A stretch of DNA of 20,373 nucleotides from Candidatus Saccharibacteria bacterium CG_4_10_14_0_2_um_filter_52_9 (lineage in GTDB: Bacteria > Patescibacteriota > Saccharimonadia > Saccharimonadales > UBA4665). The notes below the pieces were generated by a model, which was not told where the DNA came from, searched no databases, and saw nothing but the letters and a program-made list of their open reading frames with translations. Made by a program: the position numbers and the translations under genes. Below are positions 13,371 to 20,170 of this stretch, one piece after another (positions within the stretch are counted from its first letter, which is position 1; each line of letters starts with the position of its first letter). The stretch is taken from contig PFOA01000007.1 of the NCBI GenBank assembly GCA_002792275.1, positions 1-20,373 on the forward strand, in the 5' to 3' direction.

Positions 13371-14024
13371 ATGTATGAGCTACTCATAGTAGCCGGCTTC
13401 GGCGCTTTGGCTTACCGGAACGTTCGTATCCACGATAACGAGTTTGCCAACGTCTCCCGAAAAATGGGCGATCGCTTAGGCAAATTGTGGGATATTGCCC
13501 ATCAAGGCATGCGCGAAAACCGCTTTTTAAGAGCCGAGAAGGCTCTGCTTACTATTCTGAAGATAGATGAAAAGAACGCCGCCGCCTACAACCGGCTGGG
13601 CATCCTTTACGCCAAACAAAAAGAGTTCCGTGATGCCATCGACTGCTTTGAGATCGCTTCCAGCATTGAAGCCACGCCTTCCAGCCTGCACAACCTGGGG
13701 CTGATTTATTACGAAACCGAGAACTACGAGAAAGCCGCTGTGGCCTTTGAGCAGGCTCTAAAACTGGAAGATAACCTGGCCGCCCGCCACGTGGCCTACG
13801 CCAAAGTGCAAGAAAAGCTTGGCAACGACAAACTGATGTTTGTGGAACTCGAAAAGGCCGCCGAACTCGAACCAAACCGTGAAACTTTCACGCTGTTGCA
13901 CAAAGCTTACACCAATCACGGCATGGGCGTCGAGGCCGACCAGGTGGCCGACAAACTCAAGAAGCTAAAAGTACCGGCCGGCCGTGCCAAACGCATCCTG
14001 CGCCCCCGCCGCGTGGTAGTCTAA
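13371..14024 (+). CDS. Tetratricopeptide-repeat protein
   Basis: A 217-residue helical protein. After a short hydrophobic N-terminus (residues 3-15) it has about five TPR units at roughly 37-67, 71-101, 104-135, 137-168 and 171-202; the clearest are AAYNRLGILYAKQKEFRDAIDCFEIASSIE and SSLHNLGLIYYETENYEKAAVAFEQALKLE-like units. The C-terminus is strongly basic (RAKRILRPRRVVV). TPRs mediate protein-protein interaction; the partner is unknown. It may be membrane-anchored through the hydrophobic start, although that stretch is short. The gene has its own leaderless promoter and overlaps the stop of the convergent gene by four bases. Confidence 0.85.
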   Translation: MYELLIVAGFGALAYRNVRIHDNEFANVSRKMGDRLGKLWDIAHQGMRENRFLRAEKALLTILKIDEKNAAAYNRLGILYAKQKEFRDAIDCFEIASSIEATPSSLHNLGLIYYETENYEKAAVAFEQALKLEDNLAARHVAYAKVQEKLGNDKLMFVELEKAAELEPNRETFTLLHKAYTNHGMGVEADQVADKLKKLKVPAGRAKRILRPRRVVV

Positions 14025-14350
14025 ACTTCACCTTCGCTAAAACTAGAAACGGCGGCGTGAGTTACTCCGTGCTTACTTTTGATTGCTACCCAGGCCACAA
14101 AGCCCGGGACACGATTTACCGTGCGCGTGTTGGTTATCTCGTCGGTTACGGGAACGTAGCGGTCAAATGGTGACATATCGCCCTCGGTAATGGTAGCAGA
14201 GTCCTGTATCGCCATACCGTCAAACTCGATTGCATCAACACATGCTTTTTCCCCGGCAAGAGTAGTTACTATAAAAACTTGACCTTCGCGCGTGGGTTTA
14301 ACCAACACGGTAGGGGAATGGTTAGCACCATCAATTCGCTCAAAATCCAT
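14021..14350 (-). CDS. Small unrecognised protein
   Basis: A 109-residue ORF on the minus strand that fills the space between the TPR gene and the tRNA pair. I recognise no family; it is acidic at the N-terminus (MDFERIDG), has predicted beta-rich segments (GQVFIVTTLAG, PGFVAWVAIKSKHGVTHAAVSS) and no membrane helix. A promoter with TTTACT and TGT-TATTGT spaced 17 bases is placed so that transcription would start exactly at the ATG, which supports a real, leaderless gene. Its stop shares the tetranucleotide CTAA with the stop of the convergent TPR gene. It could still be a spurious ORF. Confidence 0.55.
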   Translation of the reverse strand: MDFERIDGANHSPTVLVKPTREGQVFIVTTLAGEKACVDAIEFDGMAIQDSATITEGDMSPFDRYVPVTDEITNTRTVNRVPGFVAWVAIKSKHGVTHAAVSSFSEGEV

Positions 14351-14356
14351 TAGGGT

Positions 14357-14385
14357 ACAATAACATCACTAGCAATAAAAGTAAA
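14357..14385 (-). promoter_or_regulatory. Extended -10 promoter for the 109-residue gene
   Basis: On the minus strand, -35 TTTACT (14385-14380), 17-base spacer ending in TGT, -10 TATTGT (14362-14357). The start is predicted at 14350, the A of the ATG, giving a fully leaderless mRNA. Confidence 0.45.
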
Positions 14386-14471
14386 TGGTGCAGGGTGCAG
14401 GATTCGAACCTGCGAAGGCATAAGCCAGCAGATTTACAGTCTGCCGTGTTTGACCGCTTCACTAACCCTGC
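14386..14471 (-). tRNA. tRNA-Tyr (GUA)
   Basis: Read on the minus strand, the acceptor GCAGGGT pairs with ACCCTGC, the T-arm contains GGTTCGAATCC, the anticodon loop carries GTA, and a long variable arm typical of bacterial tRNA-Tyr is present. The 3' CCA is encoded (14386-14388). It lies nine bases downstream of tRNA-Thr(UGU), so the pair is probably one transcript. Confidence 0.95.
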
Positions 14472-14480
14472 GAGTTACTT

Positions 14481-14557
14481 TGGAGCCACCTGTCGGATTC
14501 GAACCGACGACCCTCGGTTTACAAAACCGATGCTCTAGCCAGCTGAGCTAAGGTGGC
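14481..14557 (-). tRNA. tRNA-Thr (UGU)
   Basis: Acceptor GCCACCT pairs with AGGTGGC, the D-arm reads AGCTCAGCTGG, the anticodon loop TTTGTAA carries TGT, and the T-arm GGTTCGAATCC is normal. CCA is encoded (14481-14483). It is first in the minus-strand Thr-Tyr pair. A second tRNA-Thr with anticodon GGU lies at 15235-15310 on the plus strand. Confidence 0.95.
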
Positions 14558-14569
14558 GAAATCTAAATA

Positions 14570-14575
14570 ATTGTA
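14570..14575 (-). promoter_or_regulatory. -10 of the tRNA Thr-Tyr promoter
   Basis: Minus-strand TACAAT preceded by TGC (extended -10), 12 bases before the mature tRNA-Thr 5' end. The -35 is poor (TAGTAA at 17 bases). Confidence 0.5.
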
Positions 14576-14620
14576 GCAAGAACAGGGTTAGATTACTAGA
14601 GGCTGTCCGAGTCAATTGAT

Positions 14621-14656
14621 GGTAGACTTATATTAAATCTAGAAGTATACTCTACC
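14621..14656 (+). promoter_or_regulatory. Promoter and flanking inverted repeat before the HTH gene
   Basis: TAGACT (14623-14628), 17 bases, TATACT (14646-14651); transcription would begin at about 14657-14660, at or just before the ATG at 14660. GGTAGA (14621-14626) and TCTACC (14651-14656) are exact inverted repeats bracketing the promoter, with further TATA/TATA symmetry inside, so this could be an operator for the HTH protein itself. Confidence 0.45.
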
Positions 14657-14659
14657 ATA

Positions 14660-15244
14660 ATGATAGCAAAAGATGAGCTACAAAAGCGCTACCTTGAGGA
14701 AAAGCTCTCGATGAGCGACATCGCGAGTTCGCTGGGCTGTTCGGTTAACAAAGTGGTCTACTGGATGGATCGGTATGGTATAAAACGAAGGTCTATTGGC
14801 GAGGCGATTTATCAAAAGCACAATCCCCACGGTGATCCCTTTACCGTAAAGCCTATCAAGACAAAGTCAGACGCAAAACTTCTGGGGATGGGCATTGGGC
14901 TGTATTGGGGGGAGGGCACAAAGGCCAATAAGTACTCTGTTCGACTCGGTAATACGGATCCGGCCTTACTAAATATTTTCATGCTGTTCCTGACGGAATT
15001 GTTCGGCGTAAAAAAGACGGACATGCGGTTTGGCCTACAGATTTTTTCGGACATAGACCCTCAAGAAGCTATGGAGTTCTGGACACGCGAGCTGGCGGTA
15101 AAACCCTCGCAATTCTATAAAATTACCGTTACAATATCAGGGTCGCTCGGAACGTACCGAAGGAAGGGTGCTTACGGTGTCGTAACCGTGCATTATCATA
15201 ATAAAAAACTCCGGGATATAATTGTAAATATGCTGCCGAAATAG
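14660..15244 (+). CDS. HTH plus LAGLIDADG-like DNA-binding protein
   Basis: A 194-residue protein. Residues about 5-50 resemble a resolvase/Hin-type helix-turn-helix (LEEKLSMSDIASSLGCSVNKVVYWMDRYG). Residues about 74-86 (LLGMGIGLYWGEG) look like a LAGLIDADG-type helix, followed by VRLGNTDPALLNIFMLFL and a beta-rich second half ending VVTVHYHNKKLRDIIVNML, the layout of small homing-endonuclease-like proteins common in CPR genomes. Activity is inferred only. The last three codons and the TAG stop lie inside the acceptor stem and following bases of tRNA-Thr(GGU), a 10-base overlap, and the gene is wedged between tRNA genes, which suggests a mobile or selfish origin. It has a leaderless promoter and no Shine-Dalgarno. 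Confidence 0.75.
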   Translation: MIAKDELQKRYLEEKLSMSDIASSLGCSVNKVVYWMDRYGIKRRSIGEAIYQKHNPHGDPFTVKPIKTKSDAKLLGMGIGLYWGEGTKANKYSVRLGNTDPALLNIFMLFLTELFGVKKTDMRFGLQIFSDIDPQEAMEFWTRELAVKPSQFYKITVTISGSLGTYRRKGAYGVVTVHYHNKKLRDIIVNMLPK

Positions 15245-15310
15245 CTCAGTTGGTAGAGCGCGTCAATGGTAATGACGAGGTCACGGGTTCGACTCCCGTT
15301 TTCGGCTCCA
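15235..15310 (+). tRNA. tRNA-Thr (GGU)
   Basis: Acceptor GCCGAAA pairs with TTTCGGC, the D-arm is AGCTCAGTTGGTAGAGC, the anticodon stem CGTCA/TGACG encloses the loop ATGGTAA with anticodon GGT, and the T-arm is ACGGGTTCGACTCCCGT. CCA is encoded (15308-15310). The 5' acceptor strand overlaps the 3' end of the HTH/LAGLIDADG-like gene, from which it may be co-transcribed. Confidence 0.94.
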
Positions 15311-15318
15311 GAATGCCA

Positions 15319-15347
15319 TTTACAATCTGTTTATCATCTGTTAATAT
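15319..15347 (+). promoter_or_regulatory. Extended -10 promoter of rpmG (leaderless)
   Basis: TTTACA (15319-15324), 17-base spacer ending TGT, TAATAT (15342-15347). Start predicted at about 15354, two bases before the rpmG ATG; no Shine-Dalgarno is present. Confidence 0.55.
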
Positions 15348-15355
15348 AGGACTCT

Positions 15356-15553
15356 ATGGCAAAAGGCGACAAGCGTAAGATTATTGGTCTGATCAGTGAA
15401 GAAACTGGTGAGCGCATTTATTACACGACCAAAAATACTATGAACACCCCGGACAAGCTGGCTTTGCGCAAGTACAGCCCGCGTTTACGCAAGCACATCA
15501 TCTTTACCGAAACCAAAAAGAACCTCGGCCGCAACGAAGCCCCTAAGCGCTAG
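15356..15553 (+). CDS. rpmG: 50S ribosomal protein L33 (bL33), zinc-free form
   Basis: A 65-residue bL33: MAKGDKRKIIGLISEETGERIYYTTKN at the start and a LALRKYSPRLRKHIIFTETK block (about residues 35-54) match the family, with about 10 extra C-terminal residues. There is no CxxC pair, so it is the C-minus, zinc-independent form. It stands apart from the ribosomal operon, downstream of tRNA-Thr(GGU), behind a leaderless promoter. Its TAG stop shares the palindrome CTAG (15550-15553) with the stop of the convergent GH15 gene, leaving no room for a terminator between them. Confidence 0.93.
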   Translation: MAKGDKRKIIGLISEETGERIYYTTKNTMNTPDKLALRKYSPRLRKHIIFTETKKNLGRNEAPKR

Positions 15554-17475
15554 TTTTCAGACAGATCCAACAGCGTATTAACCATTTCAGCGTGGCTCCA
15601 GACAAGGGGAGTGACACCTAGCGGGTCGCCGGTTTCCGGGTCGAATTGTTCACTTAAAACACTGCTTGGCAGTTCGTGTTTGAGCGCCCAGTCCAGTAAT
15701 TCCTGAGCTTTCCCGGGCTGGCCGGCGGTATTAAAGAACTGCGCCAGCCACAGTGTGCTGACGATCCAGGGGTTGCCCTTGAACTGTTGCTTGGTCAGAA
15801 AGTAGTTATCGTGTTCGTAGCGCAGAACGCCGCCGCTCGGCGAGCTGTTAAGCAGGCGTTCCTCAACCTGTTTGGCGGTGCTGATGAGCCTTTCGTCCTG
15901 CAGGGGCAGTTCGGCGTACATAAACGGGCCGTAGAGGCTGGAGATGTCCAGGGTGTCGTTGTATTCCAGTTCACCGTTGTCTTGTAGTAGAAAGCCTTTG
16001 CGGAAGTAGCCGTCCGGGTGATAGAGCTTGTCCAGGTTCTGACGAATGCCATCAGCGGCTTTGCGCCACTTGCTGGCTTGCTCAGGCCGGTCGAAGGCAG
16101 TTGCTAAACTAGCGGCAGTTTGCAGACCGGCAATCACCGCACAAGTTGTGTAGGTGGTGGTCAGGAACTTCTCTTCCCATAGATCGTAACTGGCATGCGG
16201 CAGGCCGGTTTCGGCATCGATGAACTCCGACATCCAGTTGGCACAGGGGACGATGAAAGTGTTAAAAAGATGTTCTACAAAGTTGTGATCGCCGCCATTG
16301 GCCTCCAGATACTCGCCAATCATAAAGATCACGCCTGCCGTTTCGTCTTCCTGAATGGCCAGCTCCTGCCGACGGCCGTGCACCAGCGGGTGCCAGGTAC
16401 TGCCAATGGCTCGATCGGGCTGGTATTTGTGCATCAGATAACCATCTTTGTGCATGGTGTCGCGGGCAAATTCAAAGAATTGTTTGGCCTCATCAAAGTG
16501 GCCAAGACGGATCAGCGGCCAAAGAGCGTAGGCGGCATCGCGCGGCCAGCAATAACAGTAGTAGTCACGGCCAAAGTTAAAAATGCTGGAATCGCCGCTG
16601 GCCAGGACGGAGCCACGCTCGTCGCAGTGGGCTTTGATAATTAACAGGCTGTGTTGCAGACTACGCCTGTGAAAGTCCGGTGCCGGCTTGTCTGTGCCAC
16701 CCAGCCACTCCTGCCAATGCTGGCGCACCCGCCGTAAGCGCTCGGCCATGTCCTGAGTCTTGAACTCATCGTGGTTGCGCTCGGCATCCTGCTGACTGCT
16801 GGCGGCTATGATCCAGTAGTCCAGCTCAGCCTGACCGCCGGCTTTAAGACGTTTGCTGAAGCGAATCACACTGTCCACACCGCCGTGCTCAACGGCGTTG
16901 CCGGACAACTCGCCATCTTCGGCATCCAGAAAGGTACCGGCCTTGCCTTCGATGCCGTAGTTACCAACAGCATACTGATCAAAGTCGGTTTTGTCGGTAA
17001 ACTGGCCGGCAATTAGCAGGCAGTAGCGACCCTTATAATCGAGAACATAGTTAGCCTCCGGCACATACAGCGCTGTGTCTGCCCGGCCGGCGCGGGAGAT
17101 CTGAAACACCTGGTGCATGAATAGTCTGATTTCGCGGGTTTTGTCGCCGTTGTTGGTGATGGTTACGTGTCGAACCAGGGCATTGTAGTCGCTGTCGATA
17201 TAGTCTTGAAACTTCAGACTCACCGCCAATTCATTATGGTTGGCTGTAATCGAGCTTATCAGGGCGTCATCTTCGAAATCGACGCTGATTTCCCAACTGC
17301 CGTCATCAGTCCATCGAAACCGGTCATCCACCCAGACGCCGATTTTGTGCTGGCTACTGCGGGCATTGCTTAGGTTCTCCAATCCGACATAGGGGTAATA
17401 AAAGTCATGCACCAGGCCATGCTCGTCGAGCCCGACAAATAGCTGGCCGTTGCTGAGGACTACCGGCCTACCCAT
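15550..17475 (-). CDS. Glycoside hydrolase family 15 (glucoamylase-type)
   Basis: A 641-residue enzyme predicted to hydrolyse terminal alpha-glucosidic bonds. An N-terminal beta-sandwich domain (about 1-255) is followed by an (alpha/alpha)6 catalytic barrel. Family motifs: FGRDYYCYCWPRDAAYALWP (301-320), AIQEDETAGVIF (373-384), SYDLWEE (429-435, containing the expected catalytic acid Glu434 or 435) and SEQFDPETGDPLGVTPLVWSHAE (608-630, with the expected base Glu609). I start at 17475 (MGRPVVLSNG), 13 codons inside the longer open frame, because this ATG has a GGAG RBS seven bases upstream and overlaps the GH57 end by eight bases. No signal peptide is seen, so it probably acts in the cytoplasm on stored glucan, or on malto-oligosaccharides taken up. 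Confidence 0.93.
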   Translation of the reverse strand: MGRPVVLSNGQLFVGLDEHGLVHDFYYPYVGLENLSNARSSQHKIGVWVDDRFRWTDDGSWEISVDFEDDALISSITANHNELAVSLKFQDYIDSDYNALVRHVTITNNGDKTREIRLFMHQVFQISRAGRADTALYVPEANYVLDYKGRYCLLIAGQFTDKTDFDQYAVGNYGIEGKAGTFLDAEDGELSGNAVEHGGVDSVIRFSKRLKAGGQAELDYWIIAASSQQDAERNHDEFKTQDMAERLRRVRQHWQEWLGGTDKPAPDFHRRSLQHSLLIIKAHCDERGSVLASGDSSIFNFGRDYYCYCWPRDAAYALWPLIRLGHFDEAKQFFEFARDTMHKDGYLMHKYQPDRAIGSTWHPLVHGRRQELAIQEDETAGVIFMIGEYLEANGGDHNFVEHLFNTFIVPCANWMSEFIDAETGLPHASYDLWEEKFLTTTYTTCAVIAGLQTAASLATAFDRPEQASKWRKAADGIRQNLDKLYHPDGYFRKGFLLQDNGELEYNDTLDISSLYGPFMYAELPLQDERLISTAKQVEERLLNSSPSGGVLRYEHDNYFLTKQQFKGNPWIVSTLWLAQFFNTAGQPGKAQELLDWALKHELPSSVLSEQFDPETGDPLGVTPLVWSHAEMVNTLLDLSEN

Positions 17476-18673
17476 GCTTAATCTCCAGGCGATACTGCAG
17501 GTCGCGGTAGGCATTCATAAAGTTAATATAGGCCTCGTAGGGCGTGTCGTAGGGGCTGAAGTGGGCGTGGATATCGCCATCGTTGAACCATTTGGTGCAC
17601 ATGTAGTAAAAGTGATCCGAGGTTTGCAGGCGCCGCCAGTCTTCGATTAGCGACCAGTCGCCACTATCCATGATCTTATTTTCCAGATGGTAGAGCGCCG
17701 AAATCGACGAGGCTTGCATAGCATTACCCAACCAGGCCGATAAGTCTCGCTCGGTGTCGGCCCAGGTAACTGTTTGCGGCACACCAATCTCGTCGGCCGG
17801 TTCAAAAGCCTCGATCGCACCGCTAACGGTCATGAAAGTGTGACCCTTGGTCTTAAGCCACTGTTTGGGCAGATTCACCAAGAAGTCAAAAACGCCTGAT
17901 TCCTCCCACTGATGTTCGCCAAAAGTCTCGTAGTCCATAAACAGATTAAAATTGGTGGCCTGCTTATCTTCGCTCAGCCAGTGGGCAAACTTGTCGGCGG
18001 TTAGCGGCCATTCGGCCCAGTCGTGGTCGCCAAAACGAAAGGCGATATCATCGCTGAGTTTGTAATTCCTCATTAACAGCCGGATGTTTTCGGTGCCTGT
18101 TGGCTGATAGACGTAGTTGGAGTTGCGCCAGCCCAGTATCGGATCCCAACCCTCGGCCAGGATGCCTTTGTAACCGGCCTGGTCGGCCCAAGCGGCCAGT
18201 TCATTGTTGTAGGCCAGCTCGGTATTACGAAAGACAGCCGGAGTTTGGCCGAACACTGCCTCAATCTTCCGCTTATGCATGGCCACCTGCATCTCAAACT
18301 CTGGGCGTGAATAGAACCAGGCCAGGCTGTGGTGATAGGTTTCACCAACAATCTCCACCCGGCCGGTGGCCACCAGCTGTTTAAAAGATTCTAATGATTC
18401 CGGTGACCAGCGCTCCAACTGCTCAATAAGCGTGCCGGTAATCGACAGGCTGAGCCGGAACTCCGGATTTTGCTCCAACATCTCGAGCAAACGCGCGTTG
18501 GTTGGCAGGTAAGACTTTTCGGCCACTTTCTTCAGGAGCAGTTCGTTGCTGGCTGGATCGTCGGCTTCAGCCTCAAAATAATCATGACGACTCACGGCTG
18601 TGTCAAACACTGTGTAGTGACGCACGCGGTAGGGCTGATGGACGTGAAGATATAAAACTATCGCCTTAGTCAC
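17468..18673 (-). CDS. Glycoside hydrolase family 57 (alpha-amylase-type)
   Basis: A 401-residue GH57 enzyme. Conserved regions: HVHQPYR (residues 10-16), GETYHHSLAWFYS (110-122), FRNTELAYNNELA (148-160, predicted nucleophile Glu152) and FMDYETFGEHQ (245-255, predicted acid Asp247). The natural substrate among alpha-glucans (amylase, 4-alpha-glucanotransferase or related) cannot be decided from sequence. The start is GTG at 18673, whose GTGA tetranucleotide includes the stop of the upstream glycosyltransferase, and the downstream GH15 start overlaps by eight bases. It is a cytoplasmic enzyme with no signal peptide. Coupled expression with a GT4 synthase and a GH15 hydrolase supports a role in storage-glucan metabolism. 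Confidence 0.93.
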   Translation of the reverse strand: MTKAIVLYLHVHQPYRVRHYTVFDTAVSRHDYFEAEADDPASNELLLKKVAEKSYLPTNARLLEMLEQNPEFRLSLSITGTLIEQLERWSPESLESFKQLVATGRVEIVGETYHHSLAWFYSRPEFEMQVAMHKRKIEAVFGQTPAVFRNTELAYNNELAAWADQAGYKGILAEGWDPILGWRNSNYVYQPTGTENIRLLMRNYKLSDDIAFRFGDHDWAEWPLTADKFAHWLSEDKQATNFNLFMDYETFGEHQWEESGVFDFLVNLPKQWLKTKGHTFMTVSGAIEAFEPADEIGVPQTVTWADTERDLSAWLGNAMQASSISALYHLENKIMDSGDWSLIEDWRRLQTSDHFYYMCTKWFNDGDIHAHFSPYDTPYEAYINFMNAYRDLQYRLEIKHG

Positions 18674-19875
18674 GCTACTGCCTCCGTTAAATGCGCATCA
18701 TATAACTTTCTGATTTTGTGGCTGGCGCTATCCCAGGACATTTGCTGGTATTCGGCGTAAGCGTTTTGCCAGAGTTCTTGGCGCAGGGGCTCGCTGCGCA
18801 GACTGGCTGTTATGAGATTGGCCATTTCCTCTATATCCCAATAATCAACCTTGAGACAATTCTGTAATACCTCACTCACGCCCGACTGCTTGGTTATCAG
18901 CACCGGCGTGCCGTAGCCAATGGCTTCCAGCGGCGTCAGTCCAAACGGCTCCGAAACCGAGGGCATAACAAACAGGTCGCCGACAGCAAAAGCGTCTCGC
19001 CAACGTTTACCGCGCTGAAAATCGGCAAACAGCACGTTGGTACCTATACCTAGTTTGGCAGCCATTTCCACCAGCTCTCCATATTGCTCGCCACTGCCGA
19101 CGATCAGAAACAGCGTTTTGGGATCTTGAGCGATGACCTTTTGAGCCGCCGACAACAGATTGGGCAGACCCTTTTGGATTGTCAAACGGCCAACATTTAC
19201 CACTACTTTGTAGCCCAGTGCCTTCATGGCGGTCAGATAATGGTAGGAGTTTTCACTGTCCAGCTTGGCTTTGTCGGCGGCACCGATGCTGTTGTGAATC
19301 ACCTCGATTTTGTCGGCCGGGATGGCATAGTCGCGAACAATAGCTCGCTTGGTATGCTGGCTGACGGCTATGATCTTATCAGCTAGGTGAAGCGCAACCT
19401 CTTCTATCTCGCGAACCAGTGGATTGCCCGGCCCACTACCGGCTCTATCAGACTCAACCGAGTGGACGTGCAGGACTATCGGGCAACCTCTTTCTTCTTT
19501 GATTCTCAGAGCGGCACGGAAGGTCAGCCAGTCGTGGGCGTGAACGATATCAAACTCTTTTTCTTCTACCAACTTGGCCACGGCGTGTTCGTAAAGCCGT
19601 TGCTGTTCGTGAATATTCAGCCACCGCTCACTGCCATCGGCTAGAACGTACTTGTAGCTGTCGTAGGCGATGCCGGAGCGAATCACGGCGCTGATGTCCT
19701 GCGGCAAGGCCGCACTGACTTTCATAAAATCGATGTCGTGATCGGCCTCATAGGGCAGTACAAATTCAATATCAACCTTCTGATGCGAGAGTGCCTTACA
19801 GAGCTGGTAACACGCAGTTCCCAGCCCGCCGCTATTGTGAGGGGGCAACTCCCATCCCAGCATCAGTACTTTCAT
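18670..19875 (-). CDS. GT4 glycosyltransferase, glycogen-synthase-like
   Basis: A 401-residue GT-B fold enzyme of family GT4. The N-terminal domain begins MKVLMLGWELPPHNSGGLGT with the glycine-rich donor/acceptor loop (16-20); VHAHDW (111-116) and VLHVHSVESDR (134-144) are typical. In the C-terminal domain VNVGRLTIQKG (227-236) and the E-x7-E motif SEPFGLTPLEAI (Glu309 and Glu317) bind the nucleotide-sugar. These traits fit archaeal/CPR-type glycogen or starch synthase-like proteins, which elongate alpha-1,4-glucan; other GT4 sugar transferases cannot be excluded. First gene of the GT4-GH57-GH15 operon, with a promoter at 19919-19947 and an about 36-base leader lacking a clear Shine-Dalgarno. 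Confidence 0.9.
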   Translation of the reverse strand: MKVLMLGWELPPHNSGGLGTACYQLCKALSHQKVDIEFVLPYEADHDIDFMKVSAALPQDISAVIRSGIAYDSYKYVLADGSERWLNIHEQQRLYEHAVAKLVEEKEFDIVHAHDWLTFRAALRIKEERGCPIVLHVHSVESDRAGSGPGNPLVREIEEVALHLADKIIAVSQHTKRAIVRDYAIPADKIEVIHNSIGAADKAKLDSENSYHYLTAMKALGYKVVVNVGRLTIQKGLPNLLSAAQKVIAQDPKTLFLIVGSGEQYGELVEMAAKLGIGTNVLFADFQRGKRWRDAFAVGDLFVMPSVSEPFGLTPLEAIGYGTPVLITKQSGVSEVLQNCLKVDYWDIEEMANLITASLRSEPLRQELWQNAYAEYQQMSWDSASHKIRKLYDAHLTEAVA

Positions 19876-19918
19876 TGGTTTCTTTTTGTACCCCGGACCT
19901 TTTTAGTTTGCTGTTTTA

Positions 19919-19947
19919 AGTATAAATGCCATTACCTGTTAGCACAA
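19919..19947 (-). promoter_or_regulatory. Promoter of the glucan operon
   Basis: Minus-strand TTGTGC (19947-19942), 17 bases, TATACT (19924-19919); start predicted at about 19912. It lies within the extension region of the small ORF upstream. The -35 matches only three consensus bases. Confidence 0.4.
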
Positions 19948-19989
19948 GCGCAATACACAGCCTAATTGTGATGATTTGGCGCCTTAACT

Positions 19990-20020
19990 CTTTTGCCGGA
20001 AAATTGTTTCCGGGTAAAAG
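19990..20020 (-). repeat. Hairpin between the small ORF and the glucan operon
   Basis: CCGGAAA (19996-20002) and TTTCCGG (20007-20013) form a perfect 7-bp stem around ATTG, extended below a small internal loop by CTTTT/AAAAG (19990-19994 with 20016-20020). There is no T-tract on the minus-strand exit side, so it is not a standard terminator in that direction. It begins nine bases after the small ORF's stop. Confidence 0.55.
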
Positions 20021-20029
20021 ACCTGCCAG

Positions 20030-20113
20030 CTACTTGATATTAGCAAGCTCAATATCTACTGCGGGCGAAACTCCCCCAGCGGTGTTAACACCTTGCTCCG
20101 AGCCACAAGTCAT
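20030..20113 (-). CDS. Possible leaderless 27-codon ORF upstream of the glucan operon
   Basis: An ATG at 20113 on the minus strand opens 27 codons (MTCGSEQGVNTAGG onward) ended by TAG at 20032-20030; the codons are purine-first rich and look coding-like. A promoter TTGTCC-17-TGT-TAAATT is positioned so that +1 is the A of the ATG. After the TAG the frame stays open for 37 more codons to TAA at 19918-19916. It might be a leader peptide of the glucan operon, a small protein, or a gene broken by the TAG. The 12-bp palindrome GGTGTTAACACC (20081-20092) lies inside. No family is recognised. Confidence 0.35.
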   Translation of the reverse strand: MTCGSEQGVNTAGGVSPAVDIELANIK

Positions 20114-20119
20114 TCGAAT

Positions 20120-20148
20120 AATTTAACAGAAACTAGCGCAAAGGACAA
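20120..20148 (-). promoter_or_regulatory. Extended -10 promoter of the 27-codon ORF
   Basis: Minus strand: TTGTCC (20148-20143), 17-base spacer ending TGT, TAAATT (20125-20120). Start predicted at 20113, exactly the A of the ATG. Confidence 0.4.
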
Positions 20149-20170
20149 TTAAGTAGAGATGATAATTTTT

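Noticed and set aside
16195..16644. 149-codon plus-strand ORF
   Set aside because: It lies antisense inside the well-supported GH15 gene and is a codon-bias shadow with no family resemblance.
19926..20126. 66-codon plus-strand ORF
   Set aside because: It runs antisense to the better supported small ORF and hairpin, has no RBS or promoter, and lies in a promoter region for the glucan operon.
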